Below are positions 1-12,900 of a stretch of DNA of 64,000 bases, in pieces. This DNA is from Dillenia suffruticosa (lineage: Eukaryota; Streptophyta; Magnoliopsida; Dilleniales; Dilleniaceae). The translations under genes were made by a program, and so were the position numbers. Within the stretch, counting starts at the first letter, position 1; each line of letters begins with the position of its first letter. Location: assembly GCA_033439265.1 (NCBI GenBank), contig JAVTVX010000012.1:9413001-9477000 (forward strand). Direction: 5' to 3'. The notes under the pieces were generated by a model. That model was not told the DNA's origin and searched no databases. It was given only the letters and a program-made list of their open reading frames with translations.

Positions 1-650
1 TTTGTGGAAGATAAGATGCCAGGTAGTTTTTGTGGGAATCGATTTCCAGCCAGAGAAAGTTATTCAGCTTGCAACAGGATATGCTAGGAACTCAGCTGCG
101 GCTGCCATGTAGAGTCGTGACCCTCATATAAGAGTGGACGGTGGAAAAGTCGGTGCCCTCCTCCTTCAGGAAGTTTCAAATTTAACATGGATGGTTCGGT
201 CTTTTTACATTCTAGTTCCTAAAGTGCGGGTGGCATTCTCAGAGATGAACATGGTTTCTAGGTCCTAGGTTTTACGGTTAACTTGGGGATTGTTGACCCT
301 GATTTCACTAAGCTTCATGCAGTCTATGAGGGTCTTTGAATACTGATGGATCAACAATTTTATCCGGTGACCCAAGAGCTTGATTCCTCATCGGTGGTTA
401 AAGCTTTGAAGCCTCCTACTCCGCTAGCGCATCCCCACTCCCATTTGCGGAATGAGTGTAAGGCCTTACTCAAGAAGCTATCTGTTCAGGATGTGCAATA
501 TGTCCCTAGAGAAGAAAATTCATGTGACGATGCTATTGTGAAGTTGGGACATAGAGTCCCACAGGTGATTCATAAGCTTCACTCTCCTCTTAGTGAGGCT
601 CTTCATTTTTTAAAAAGGGGTGTGAGTCTTTTACTCCTTGTAACAAAATA
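1..650 (+). pseudogene. LINE (L1-type) 3' end with RNase H domain remnant
   Basis: This is the C-terminal part of a plant L1-type non-LTR retrotransposon. Around 140-210 the reading frame gives a proline-rich linker (PPPSGSF) followed by KFNMDGSV, the usual entry into the plant LINE RNase H-like (RVT_3) domain. A glycine-rich LRDEHG stretch follows near 240. From 346 an open segment contains REENSCDDAIVKLGH, equivalent to the REAN-CADALAKLG motif that ends this domain, and it stops at 649-651. The frame is interrupted by stops near 215 and just before 346, so this is not a functional ORF. The reverse transcriptase part would lie left of the window. Family assignment is from motif recognition only. 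Confidence 0.7.
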
Positions 651-1385
651 AGTCACTTATTATCAATTTACTAACCTACTTCCTCAAATAAATAATATTT
701 TATATTATGCAATTTACGTGCTTTTCTCAAATTTTTATTACAAAGTAAAGTTTTACATTGACAAAGAAAGATGAAACAAGCGTTTGTCACAAATTTTTTG
801 AAGAATCTCAATCTACATTTGTTTATATGGTATGTTTCAATATCGATACAATATCTCACGAGATATTATTATTATTTAAATTCACTTGTTAAATCCAATC
901 TAAATAATTTATTCATATCACTTGCCACACATGATTACCATGCACGTACACTTTCTTCTTTATTATTATTATTCAATTTACTAGGAGACTGCGATGTCAT
1001 AAAAGATTACTATCACCTTATACAATTGATAATTCATATAATTATTGAATAAATTAAAATTATTAATAGAATTTAAATTCTCTTCTTATAAATTGATCGA
1101 ATACAACAAGCGAGTAATATGAAAAAATAAAACAAAAATCTGAATCATTGAATCTATAATAAGAAAATGATGTCACATCTAAATTTGATTTATAAATTGA
1201 AATAAATTAAAAATTATAAAATTATACATAATTCTTTGACGCCAATGACCCACTTGTGTGATATCCATCCCGTACAACTCCAGCCTAAAATTAGGAGTGG
1301 TTGACATATTTATAATTTTATCTCTTTTATAGATATTTAGAATTACAAGACTACCCAAAGTTATTTTTCATATTCTTACAAAGGA
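651..1385. other. AT-rich stretch, nothing recognised
   Basis: AT-rich sequence between two LINE remnants. It holds short ATT/TTA runs near 860-980. I see no coding similarity and no clear terminal repeats. Confidence 0.5.

Positions 1386-1388
<3 letters not shown>

Positions 1389-1468
<80 letters not shown>
1389..1468. repeat. (GA)n microsatellite
   Basis: About 40 uninterrupted GA units, the longest pure dinucleotide run in the window. It is preceded by AAAATG and followed by GGTGCAACTC. Confidence 0.97.
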
Positions 1469-1471
<3 letters not shown>

Positions 1472-1814
1472 GCAACTCATATAACTCCGACTTCTTATAC
1501 ACATGGTGATGGCAGGCTTATCAAGTAAGAGTGTTCCCATAATCTCCTGCAGTTATGGTAAGGGGAAAAGTGGGTGCAGCTAAGGCTAACTGACATGTCA
1601 TTTATACGCTCTTTCACCTCACAATTTAAGAGTACAATGTAGGAGTAGGTTCCTGCCCCACCTCTCTGGAACAGTTTCCCACTGCAATGGATAACTCATT
1701 TAATGCACTCGTGTAAATAAGAAAACAAGTGTCCCTTATAGATTCTTTTCACACACCGATTCATGTTCTAATTATTCCCATTTATTTAATAAATTAAATA
1801 AAATATATGTTAAT

Positions 1815-2305
1815 TATTCACAGAATTATGGGGCACTCTAGGAAGTCTAAATTGTCGAGAAGTCCTTACAGAAATGGACTCCATCACTGCTGTCTGTCGA
1901 AAGAGGAGGATTCTATAAAGGAAGATAATCTGGTCCGAGGTTGTGAGCTGTGATTAAAGCGTCATCCAGCCATTACAGTGTCTCATATTTATCGCGAGGC
2001 GAATGCTTGTGCAGATGCTTTGGTAAGCTTAGCTCATTTTCATCAAGTGGGCATTGTTATGTATGAGAATCCGCTTAGAGAACTGTGCTCAGCTTGTGGG
2101 AGAGACCGGCAAGTCTTGTCCAATCTGCGCCGAGTCTTGTTTTTTCCTTGTGGGTGAAATCTCTTCCCCCTCAGGTTGTTAGTTCTTGGATGTTTTGTTT
2201 GTCTTGATTGTATTCTTCTGTGTTGCTTGTGCAGTATTGCGGCCGTTCTTCTACCAAAAATACAAATATATACATTGAAACAAGTTAAAATTAAAAAAAA
2301 AAATA
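1815..2305 (+). pseudogene. Second LINE 3' end with RNase H remnant and A-rich tail
   Basis: At about 1975-2090 the + strand reads VSHIYREANACADALVSLAHF, the terminal motif of a plant L1-type LINE RNase H-like domain. An acidic ETDS-like segment is visible upstream near 1870. The sequence then runs through a 3' UTR-like stretch to an A-rich tail at 2280-2305, as expected for LINE insertion. Stops interrupt the upstream part. It belongs to a different LINE copy from the remnant at 1-650, because both contain the same end of the domain. Confidence 0.7.
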
Positions 2306-2690
2306 GAGAAAAATCCATGGATGTTTACATGAATTATATAAAAAATTTTAGAGGAGAGTTGTCACGGATTGAAAAAAGCCCTCGTTGGACTACTTAGCTC
2401 AGATCAGCAGACGATCCGGGTTTCTTAACGTAACCAGATTTAAAAAAAACTTGTCAAAACCGGTCAAAATCCCATTTTTCGTCTAGTCTAACCGGTTTTT
2501 TTTGTCATGATTATTAATATATTATAATTTTTTATATTATTAATATATTATAATTTAAATTTTGTTTATAACATCCAGTTTTTTTGTATGCTCCAGCCGG
2601 CTTGACCTAGTAATCCATTGAACCCTTGGTATAAACGATTCGTACTCCGATCCAAATTTCAAAACACTGCTATACTCAACTTTTCTATCC
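2306..2690. other. AT-rich stretch, nothing recognised
   Basis: Contains an AACCGGTT-like motif (2490-2500), a repeated TTATTAATATATTATAA segment (about 2510-2565) and a CCGG-containing segment near 2595. No coding similarity is visible. Confidence 0.4.
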
Positions 2691-2694
2691 TCAA

Positions 2695-3345
2695 CTTTTT
2701 TTCACCAGAGTAGGTAAAATGAAATATTCAAAATGTGTTTTAATATCTTGTTCTTTTATAGATTTTGATATTATTTCTTTATCATTTGATTTGTTTTACT
2801 GATATTCAATTTCTTTTCATTTTCTTATTCCATTTCCTCCAATTTTTTGTATCTTCATCGATACCAAATATTTTTAATAGAATGTTAAATTTGTCCTCAA
2901 TGTGTGCCATAAAAGCGTCCATCATTTTATCATGTTCCTCTCTTTTTTCTTCCATTCTTGCCTATAGAGATTACGTTCTTTTTTTATATTTTTCAAACCA
3001 ACTATTTTTTACCATTAATTATATCAAAAATCGTATGCTCAAATATCAATTTGTCACATTCTAACTCTAGAGAGTGGTAAAAATGATAGAGAGAGAGAGA
3101 GAGATTGAGAGCGAAAGATAGAGAGAGACTAGAGAGAGATAGAGAGGGAGAGAGAATACAAATAGAGAGAAAAATAATTCTAATACTATTTCATTCAATA
3201 TCTAATATATGTTTTGATATTACTATTTATACTATTTCGACTAACTATTTAATCATTTCCACTAATTACAAATTAATCTATTAACTACTAACTAATCCAT
3301 TAACTATTAATTAATATTTCTAACTATAATTAACTACTAACCATA
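2695..3345 (-). mobile_element. LTR-element fossil, minus strand (left arm of inverted pair)
   Basis: This is a minus-strand relative of the element at 3349-4506. Read on the minus strand it has an LTR-like part (about 3345 down to 3048, with CT-rich tracts), a degenerate initiator-tRNA-Met-type primer-binding site near 3027-3041, and the start of a gag-like frame down to about 2695. It aligns as an inverted copy of 3349-3935 over roughly 600 bp. It is broken, with several interruptions, and looks old. No 3' LTR was found for it. Confidence 0.6.
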
Positions 3346-3348
3346 ATT

Positions 3349-3612
3349 ATTACTATATTTAGAAATATTAGTTAGTAATTAATAAATTGATTAACAGTAA
3401 TAAATTGGTTAATAGTTAAATGAACTGAGTAAATAACTACTAAAAATATTATAAATAGTAATATTAAGACATTGTGTATTAAATGGATTGAAATTATATT
3501 AAAACCCTCTTTTTCTCTCATTGTATTTTCTCTCCCTCTCTATCTCCTTCTCTCTAGTCTCTCTCTCAATTCTCTCTCTATATTTTATCATTCTCTAAAG
3601 TTAGTTTGTAAC
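3349..3612 (+). repeat. 5' LTR of the small element
   Basis: Matches 4248-4506 in the same orientation, including the shared TTGAAATTATATTAAAA segment followed by a CT-rich tract. It abuts an inverted copy of itself (3048-3345). Confidence 0.55.
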
Positions 3613-4247
3613 AAATTAGTATTAGAATCCACGAATCTCAGTATAATCAATGGTGGAAGATAATTCATTTGAAGACTGGAAGAAAAAATGCGAGGAAAAT
3701 AACAAAAGGAAGAACGCTCTCATGATACGCATTGATAACAAATTTAACATTTTATTAAAAATATTTAATATCAATGAGAATATCAAAATTTTGATAGAAA
3801 GTGAGAAAGAAAATAAAAAGAAATTGAATATTAGCAAAGTAAATCAAATGACAGAATAAACAATATCAAAATCCATGAAAGAACAAAATATTGAAATATT
3901 TTTTAAATCTTTCATTCTACATGCTCCTAATGAAGAAAAGTTTAGGATAAAAGAAGAGTCTTGGATATCCAATAAAGAAATTATTGATAGTGAGATTTTG
4001 TCAAAAACTTTCAAAAATTGAACTTTTGGTATTCATCGGATAAAATTTTTTGACAAAAAGAAGTTTAAAAAAAGTTTCTCTCAAACTCATCTCTACTTTC
4101 CTCCCATAAATCTTCATGCAACTCATTATTCGTCTCTATCACCTTATTTCTCAACACAATGCAAGCATTGGTTCACAATTCATGAATTTAAAATCTTAAT
4201 TCTTAGTTTTTTATTCTTAAGGGCAACGATGTCTCCAAAGGGAAAGT

Positions 4248-4506
4248 ATATAACAACTATGGTCAATAGTTAATCATAGTTAAAAATATTAATTAATAGT
4301 TAACAGATTAGTTATTAATAATAGATTTGTTAGTATTTGGAGAAATGGTTAAATAACTAGTAAAAATAGTATGAATAGTGAAATTAAGATATATATTAGG
4401 TATTTAATAGATTGAAATTATATTAAAAACCCTCTTCTTCTCACTTTGTGTTCTCGCTCTCTTTCTATCTCCATCTCTCAATTCTTTCTTTCTTTTACTA
4501 TTCTAT
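4248..4506 (+). repeat. 3' LTR of the small element
   Basis: Direct repeat of 3349-3612. It begins TATAACAACTATGG after a purine tract and ends near a GGGGTGGGG segment that belongs to the flanking DNA. Confidence 0.55.
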
Positions 4507-5345
4507 GGGGTGGGGTACAACCCAGCGCCAACCAAAGTTTATAAAAATAAGAAAATGGCTGGTCACCATGTTGGACCCAAGACCTTTATGCTAGAGTAGG
4601 GTGATGGATGGGGGCATGTGAGGTGGTACCCATCTTTTCAGCTCCCAATCAAGCTCTGTCCCTATCGTGGGTCCAAGCCTGGATTGGATGGACACTATCG
4701 GCTTTGGCATGGCTATACCTTGCATGAAACCTGGCATCTTTCCATTGCCAGATCTCACGCGTTCGGAGTAAGAACAAAATTAGAGCCTCTCCTATATAAT
4801 ATTAAAATATAAATAATTCATATTTTAAAAAATTATTTAATTAATGATACCAATATAATATTAATAATATATTAATGTCACATCAATTTATTTTTTTAAT
4901 TATTTCTAATAAGGCTGGGTGTTTATTAAATTAATTGTTTTCACATGCAAAGCAATCGGCAAACCTTCGTAAGTTTCGATCAAGAAAGGGAAAAGATTAT
5001 ACTACACCTGTACAGATTGTTCAAACTATTTAAATATTACTTTGATATCATATCGGAGATGAGAAGCTGAAACTTAATATCCATTGCTTCAATTAAGCAT
5101 TTGGTATATACAGAAAAATAATTGAAAAACCTTATTTCAAAAAAGGAGATGACATATCTTCATAATATGTGAAGAGTATTTGCTTGGAAAAGCTTATCAA
5201 TTTTTGAAAAAGGTTTATATCTTCACATAAAGTTTTACTTTTTTTATTTAAAATAATAAATATTGCATATTAAACAAAATAAAATGGATTATCTAAGAGA
5301 AAAGAAAGCAAGAGTGAAGATTGTACAAAAGAGTACCCAATGGCC
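4507..5345. other. Unassigned flank
   Basis: 4510-4780 is less AT-rich than its surroundings and has a short open frame from 4618, but no family is recognisable. 4800-5345 is AT-rich with no recognised signal. The sequence just before 5346 is the unique left flank of the large duplication. Confidence 0.4.
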
Positions 5346-8300
5346 TGAATATAGATTTGATATGGTTTAACTATTACCATCATTTTGTTAGCTTTACTTA
5401 TTTAATTAATTAGAAAGGTCAATTTAATTAAATGAGTTACTGTCGTACGTAGTTTGACTCGTTTACTGTTCAATGAGTTATAACTTAATTGGCATTATCG
5501 TTTTCTTTTTAGAGATCTTAAGTTCAAGTCTTTTCTATTTACCAAAAAAAAAAGCCTTTCTTTTTTTCTTTTTGATAATGTGACTCATTTATTAGCTTGG
5601 TACCTTATAATTTAACACTCTCAATCAAGTCATTTTGTCGCACTAAAGGATGATCAAGTCAATAGCCTCTAATTATCGATCGAAATTTCCTAATTGAACT
5701 TAATTTTAAAGATGGAAAGTGATACCAATTCAATTTATTTTAGGTGTTTGATTGTCAATTTGGTACATGCAAACTATATATAATCTCCTTAATTTTGATT
5801 GGAGTCAATCATCACCAAATTTTTAGAATAGGTTTTACTGTGCTCCCTAAGTAGGGGATATTAAGGCTCTATATTTAGTCTTTTTTATTTTTTAATTTTT
5901 TGGTGAAAAAAAAAATTGAATTTAACCTCCAAATCATGCACATGACTCAGTGTGGCAATTTTCTTTCTTCTCACTCACTTAGAAGTTCATGAATGATAAT
6001 TTTTTTAATTAATTTTAACTCAATCAAAATTTTCATAAGAATTTCATATTTAATTTTCAAATAAATCTTTTGCTTTTTTTTTGAAATTTTCTATTACTTT
6101 CTTTCTATAATGTGTTATTTTTCACCAAAAAAAGATTAAGAGACTACTAGAAAGTAAGTATAAGTTTAGAATTTTCACCTTCTAAAGTGTAATGTTGATG
6201 TGTTAAAGATTTCGATTCTAAATTGAAAACGAATCGGAATCAAACCATGTGAAACAATATCAAAACCCTTTAAAATGGTTGTCATCTAGTTTTGAAATCA
6301 AAACCCCTAAGCTACTAGTTCATCTTTAGTTCCTTATTTTTGGAACTAGAATTACAATTTGAATAGAAATTTTTAAAAATGTAAAATAGAATCAGGTGTC
6401 AAACCATGAAATTTAAAAAAAAAAAAAAATCATGAGAATATAAAAAATCATATAAGAACTGTAAAAGGATATAACCAAAACGAAAACAAACCGAATTCTA
6501 ACCAAAATCGCTCTAGAACTGAAAACAAAATGTGAATCTGAACCGTCATCCTAATTTTGATTTCAGTTTCTTTTTCCTTTCGGCCCACGACCCTAATTGT
6601 GCTCGGAATTAACAATTGTGCTTTAATCATCCAATACCATTCATCGAGAGAATCCTCTTTGCCATGATTGCCGGAACTCTACAAATGCAACATATGGTGG
6701 AAGCCATAGGCCCAACCAAAATACCCGAAAAGAAAAAAAAAAATTAGTTTTGGTGCAGGTTTTAACTATCACATACCGGTAATCAAATTATTTGATTAAT
6801 CTAATCGATTATTATAAGACTCATTTAGGATTTTATCATTTTAAAATTTATTTTTTTATTTTAAAAATTTAAACTTGATATATTAATTAAAGAAATATAG
6901 TATTCGATTGTTACATTCATGTGTATTACATATTTCTTTTTGTTGTCTTTTTTTTTTTGGGCACGACTTCAGGTCCCTCATGTGTGTGTGTGTGTGTAAT
7001 AAACCTACTCCCCATACCCTGCTTATTATCCACACAATAACTTATTATCATTGTTTTAGTTTCTAGAATGGAAAAAATTATTTTAAGAGATCTCTCCCTT
7101 TATAAAAGATTTAACAATTAAATCAATCCGAATTAATTATGGATATAAGAGATCCGGAAAAAATAAAAAGTTTTGTCTGCACTTGTCAGACTCCACCGAA
7201 GGTCTCCAACCACGACGTATTGAACGCCGGTAACTTTGAGGAGTTCCCCGCTTTTTCTCAATTTTTTATTAGGTTTCCATTTCAAGATGGAGAAAATCCC
7301 AGTTCGTTTAAAACCAAGGATGAGCTTCATTACAATGAATCGAAATTAAAAATTTATAAAATTTATTTAAATTAATAGAATAAAAATAAAAATTTTGAAT
7401 TATTTAATTCCTAAAAAACTAAGTGAATATATAGATTTTTGAAATTTATTTTTAAAATTTTTAATTTTAAATATAATTTTAATTCATGAACCAAACACTC
7501 TTTAAGATGTCATTTAGTGACATAACATTTAGGGAATTGAAGCTCGTAGCCTAAGGAAACTATGTGAAATAATTATGGAGCATCGTATTGGTAAAATCAA
7601 TACCCTAGACTCGATCTCTTGAATAATCTCTAATTCATCTCATCACTTTAGTTTGCAATTGCACAAGTTTAGTTTAACTTAGTCTTATTCTCTTATTACT
7701 CATTATCGATCACTTTTCATCCAACACAAAGAAACTCTAGAAACACTTAATATACACACAAATCCATGAGACACGACTACCTTGCTCATCTACGATCATC
7801 TCATACAGTTGCGAGCTATTAGGGTTTTCATATACTACAACATTTACGCACATCCAGACCATACAATAAGTTTCGGCGCGATTGCCAAGAATTGGCATGA
7901 TTGTTTGTGTTTTATATCTTATCTTCTTGTGTTTTTATTACATTCCGTTGATTGCTATTCCTTATAGTAATTATATTGAAGAGTTTGCCATTGTGTGCTT
8001 GGTCCTCAATCCTTTAGATTTAGAGTCTTTTAACGTTGAAATATGGCGTACTCTTGGAGAACTTCGTGTTTCGTGAATGTGTAGTCATCAACGACCACTT
8101 CTAACTCCAGGCATGGCTGGAAACGTCCGACATAATCTCTATGATCCAAACAATGGAAACAGCTGAACCCTCAATCGACAAAATTTAAACCAAGAAGAAA
8201 GGACTCTCCTTGAGTCCTGCACACCCAATGCCTCTCTAGGCATCCGTCTTACAAAAACCTATCATCCAAATTTTTCTTTCTTTCACGGTTAAAAAATACG

Positions 8301-8657
8301 TTAGCAACGAAAAAATTCATCACTGAAAATCAGAAGTCCGTCGTTGAAAAGTATCAAAGACGGATTTTTTTTATCACCAAATCTGTCGAAAAAAGACACC
8401 CCGCTAAATATTACGGAAAAAAACCAGCCGCCAGCTGGCCCTTTAATTTGTGAAGTTCGCATCCAGGCATATTCGAACTCGGGCATATTTAAAATCAAAT
8501 AAGTAACACCACCACCAGACCAAGTTACTTGTTTAATCATTTTTTTTTCTTTTTACTTATTATATTTATCCCATATTTTTTAATAAAAATAAAATAATAA
8601 AAAATTAAAAAAAAAAGAAAATAATATTATTCTTCTACAAAAATAAAATAAAAATAA
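5346..8657 (+). repeat. Direct segmental duplication, copy 1
   Basis: This 3.3-kb block reappears at 9964-13280 in the same orientation. Reading both in parallel I found roughly a dozen substitutions plus a few homopolymer-length differences, so identity is well above 99%. Identity starts at TGAATATAGATTTGATATGG and stops after CTACAAAAATAAAATAAAAA. The block is mostly non-coding AT-rich DNA with a GT microsatellite near 6982. From 8284 on it includes the left part of a CACTA-like element. Confidence 0.95.
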
Positions 8658-9961
8658 AAATTAAAATATAATATTATTCGTCGCTGAATTCAGCGACAAA
8701 TTGGGAATTCGTCGCTAAATTTAAAATATAATTAAATAAAATAAAATATAAATATATATTTATTCTTTAATAATTTTATATTTTATTATTTAATAAATTA
8801 ATATAACGACGAATTCGGTTTTTGTTGCTAACTTTGCGATGAATTCCGGATTTCGTCGTTAAATTTGAAATATAATTAAATAAAATAAAATATTAATATA
8901 TATTTATTATTTTTATTTTAAAAAGTTAAAAAAATTAATCACATTTATTATTTTTAAGTAATATGTTATATTTTATTTTTATTTTATCTTTTAAAAAAAT
9001 AGTATTATTATTTTTTTAAATCTTTTATTATTTTATTTTACACTAATATTTTATTATTTTATAATAAATTTTTATTTTATATTGTTTTATTATTATTAGA
9101 AAAATGTGAAGAAAAGATAATAAGTAAAAAAAAAAAAATTATTACAAATATTAACATTTAGTTTGATGGTTACAGGATCTTAAAGGTTTATGGAAGCGCA
9201 GGGGTTCGAACCTTGGTGGAAGCAAAGCAAAGGCAATTTTCAAGAATTAAGTGAGGTAGGCACTGTGGGCGCCGGCTCGGGCGGGTGTGCAGGCGGATGC
9301 TTACTCGGGCGGGCGGGCTGGCTCGGGTTCAGGCGGGACTGCATTATTTTTCATTCATAATTTAGCGACGGATTTTGCGACGAATTTATATCCGTCGTTA
9401 ATTTAGCGACGAATTTTTTTTGTCCATAAATTAGCAACAGATAATTTTTCGTTGCTAAATTTGCGACGAATTTAGCGATGAAAAATTATTCGTCGCTAAA
9501 TTTAGCGACGAATTTTATATTTTCGTCGCTAAATTTAGAGACGGATAATTTTTTGTCGCTAAATTCGTCGCTAATAATTCGTCGCTAAATTTAGTGATAA
9601 AATTATAAAATTCGTCGCTAAATTTAGCGACGAATAATGTTTTGTCGCTAAATCCGTCACAAGTTTAGCGACAAAAAATTATCTATCGCTAAATTTAGCG
9701 ACGAATTTATATTTTCGTCGCTAAAGTTAGCGACGAATTTTATATTTTCGTCGCTAAATTTGCGACGGATTTAGCGACAAAAAATTATTCGTCGCTAAAT
9801 TTAGCGACGAATTTCTTATTTTTCGTCGCTAAATTTTTGCGGCGCGTAATTAGCGACGAAAATTTTTTCGTCGCTAATTTCGTCGCTAACGAATTTAGCG
9901 ACAAATTTTTATTAAATTTTCGTCGCTAAATTTCTGGCTAAAAACTTGTTTTTTTGTAGTG
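8284..9961. mobile_element. Non-autonomous CACTA-like element with long inverted arms
   Basis: The right end is GTTTTTTTGTAGTG (ending 9961), the complement of a CACTACAAAAAAAC terminus. The left end (CAC... at 8284) is a decayed version running into AAAAAATACGTTAGC. Both sides are flanked by TTT (8281-8283 and 9962-9964), a possible 3-bp target-site duplication. Subterminal regions are full of TTCGTCGC/GCGACGAA motifs, at 8290-8360, 8680-8860 and especially 9365-9945. The arms are also inverted relatives: TTCGAACTCGGGC near 8475 pairs with GGGGTTCGAACC near 9208, and TTTTTACTTATTAT near 8550 has its complement near 9120. There is no transposase. It would depend on a CACTA transposase such as the one at 18-24 kb. 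Confidence 0.75.
9230..9345. other. Short GC-rich CGGG-repeat stretch
   Basis: A GC-rich segment with reiterated CTCGGGCGGGCGGGC-type motifs inside the otherwise AT-rich small CACTA-like element. It has no coding signal. Confidence 0.6.
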
Positions 9962-9963
9962 TT

Positions 9964-12900
9964 TGAATATAGATTTGATATGGTTTAACTATTACCATCA
10001 TTTTGTTAGCTTTACTTATTTAATTAATTAGAAAGGTCAATTTAATTAAATGAGTTACTGCCGTACGTAGTTTGACTCGTTTACTGTTCAATGAGTTATA
10101 ACTTAATTGGCATTATCGTTTTCTTTTTAGAGATCTTGAGTTCAAGTCTTTTCTATTTATCCAAAAAAAAAAAGCCTTTCTTTTTTTCTTTTTGATAATG
10201 TGACTCATTTATTAGCTTGGTACCTTATAATTTAACACTCTCAATCAAGTCATTTTGTCGCACTAAAGGATGATCAAGTCAATAGCCTCTAATTATCGAT
10301 CGAAATTTCCTAATTGAACTTAATTTTAAAGATGGAAAGTGATACCAATTCAATTTATTTTAGGTGTTTGATTGTCAATTTGGTACATGCAAACTATATA
10401 TAATCTCCTTAATTTTGATTGGAGTCAATCATCACCAAATTTTTAGAATAGGTTTTACTGTGCTCCCTAAGTAGGGGATATTAAGGCTCTATATTTAGTC
10501 TTTTTTATTTTTTAATTTTTTGGTGAAAAAAAAAATTGAATTTAACCTCCAAATCATGCACATGACTCAGTGTGGCAATTTTCTTTCTTCTCACTCACTT
10601 AGAAGTTCATGAATGATAATTTTTTTAATTAATTTTAACTCAATCAAAATTTTCATAAGAATTTCATATTTAATTTTCAAATAAATCTTTTGCTTTTTTT
10701 TTTTCAAATTTTCTATTACTTTCTTTCTATAATGTGTTATTTTTCACCAAAAAAAGATTAAGAGACTACTAGAAAGTAAGTATAAGTTTAGAATTTTCAC
10801 CTTCTAAAGTGTAATGTTGATGTGTTAAAGATTTCGATTCTAAATTGAAAACGAATCGGAATCAAACCATGTGAAACAATATCAAAACCCTTTAAAATGG
10901 TTGTCATCTAGTTTTGAAATCAAAACCCCTAAGCTACTAGTTCATCTTTAGTTCCTTATTTTTGGAACTAGAATTACAATTTGAATAGAAATTTTTAAAA
11001 ATGTAAAATAGAATCAGGTGTCAAACCATGAAATTTAAAAAAAAAAAAAAAAATTCATGAGAATATAAAAAATCATATAAGAACTGTAAAAGGATATAAC
11101 CAAAACGAAAACAAACCGAATTCTAACCAAAATCGCTCTAGAACTGAAAACAAAATGTGAATCTGAACCGTCATCCTAATTTTGATTTCAGTTTCTTTTT
11201 CCTTTCGGCCCACGACCCTAATTGTGCTCGGAATTAACAATTGTGCTTTAATCATCCAATACCATTCATCGAGAGAATCCTCTTTGCCATGATTGCCGGA
11301 ACTCTACAAATGCAACATATGGTGGAAGCCACAGGCCCAACCAAAATACCCGAAAAGAAAAAAAAAATTAGTTTTGGTGCAGGTTTTAACTATCACATAC
11401 CGGTAATCAAATTATTTGATTAATCTAATCGATTATTATAAGACTCATTTAGGATTTTATCATTTTAAAATTTATTTTTTTATTTTAAAAATTTAAACTT
11501 GATATATTAATTAAAGAAATATAGTATTCGATTGTTACATTCATGTGTATTACATATTTCTTTTTGTTGTCTTTTTTTTTTGGGCACGACTTCAGGTCCC
11601 TCATGTGTGTGTGTGTGTGTAATAAACCTACTCCCCATACCCTGCTTATTATCCGCACAATAACTTATTATCATTGTTTTAGTTTCTAGAATGGAAAAAA
11701 TTATTTTAAGAGATCTCTCCCTTTATAAAAGATTTAACAATTAAATCAATCCGAAATAATTATGGATATAAGAGATCCGGAAAAAATAAAAAGTTTTGTC
11801 TGCACTTGTCAGATTCCACCGAAGGTCTCCAACCACGACGTATTGAACGCCGGTAACTTTGAGGAGTTCCCCGCTTTTTCTCAATTTTTTATTAGGTTTC
11901 CATTTCAAGATGGAGAAAATCCCAGTTCGTTTAAAACCAAGGATGAGCTTCATTACAATGAATCGAAATTAAAAATTTATAAAATTTATTTAAATTAATA
12001 GAATAAAAATAAAAATTTTGAATTATTTAATTCCTAAAAAACTAAGTGAATATATAGATTTTTGAAATTTATTTTTAAAATTTTTAATTTTAAATATAAT
12101 TTTAATTCATGAACCAAACACTCTTTAAGATGTCATTTAGTGACATAACATTTAGGGAATTGAAGCTCGTAGCCTAAGGAAACTATGTGAAATAATTATG
12201 GAGCATCGTATTGGTAAAATCAATACCCTAGACTCGATCTCTTGAATAATCTCTAATTCATCTCATCACTTTAGTTTGCAATTGCACAAGTTTAGTTTAA
12301 CTTAGTCTTATTCTCTTATTACTCATTATCGATCACTTTTCATCCAACACAAAGAAACTCTAGAAACACTTAATATACACACAAATCCATGAGACACGAC
12401 TACCTTGCTCATCTACGATCATCTCATACAGTTGCGAGCTATTAGGGTTTTCATATACTACAACATTTACGCACACCTAGACCATACAATAAGTTTCGGC
12501 GCGATTGCCAAGAATTGGCATGATTGTTTGTGTTTTATATCTTATCTTCTTGTGTTTTTATTACATTCCGTTGATTGCTATTCCTTATAGTAATTATATT
12601 GAAGAGTTTGCCATTGTGTGCTTGGTCCTCAATCCTTTAGATTTAGAGTCTTTTAACGTTGAAATATGGCGTACTCTTGGAGAACTTCGTGTTTCGTGAA
12701 TGTGTAGTCATCAACGACCACTTCTAACTCCAGGCATGGCTGGAAACGTCCGACATAATCTCTATGATCCAAACAATGGAAACAGCTGAACCCTCAATCG
12801 ACAAAATTTAAACCAAGAAGAAAGGACTCTCCTTGAGTCCTGCACACCCAATGCCTCTCTAGGCATCCGTCTTACAAAAACCTATCATCCAAATTTTTCT

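Larger units (their letters stand above)
3349..4506 (+). mobile_element. Small gag-only LTR retroelement fossil with two LTRs
   Basis: Two direct repeats of about 260 bp (3349-3612 and 4248-4506) share an AT-rich first half and a CT-rich second half, and flank about 635 bp. After the first repeat comes a degenerate tRNA-Met-type primer-binding site (about 3615-3630), then a short lysine-rich gag-like frame starting at 3650. A purine-rich tract (CCAAAGGGAAAG, near 4235) precedes the second repeat. There is no pol, so this is a non-autonomous, TRIM-like or internally reduced element. It is broken and old. Boundaries are good to about 10 bp. Confidence 0.6.

Noticed and set aside
7139-7375. Conserved 78-codon frame present in both duplicate copies (7139 and 11762)
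   Set aside because: The flanking non-coding DNA is equally conserved because the duplication is recent. The product has no recognisable domain or codon signal.
8301-8540. 79-codon minus-strand frame repeated at 12924-13163
   Set aside because: It lies in the terminal part of a non-autonomous CACTA-like element and repeats only because the block is duplicated.
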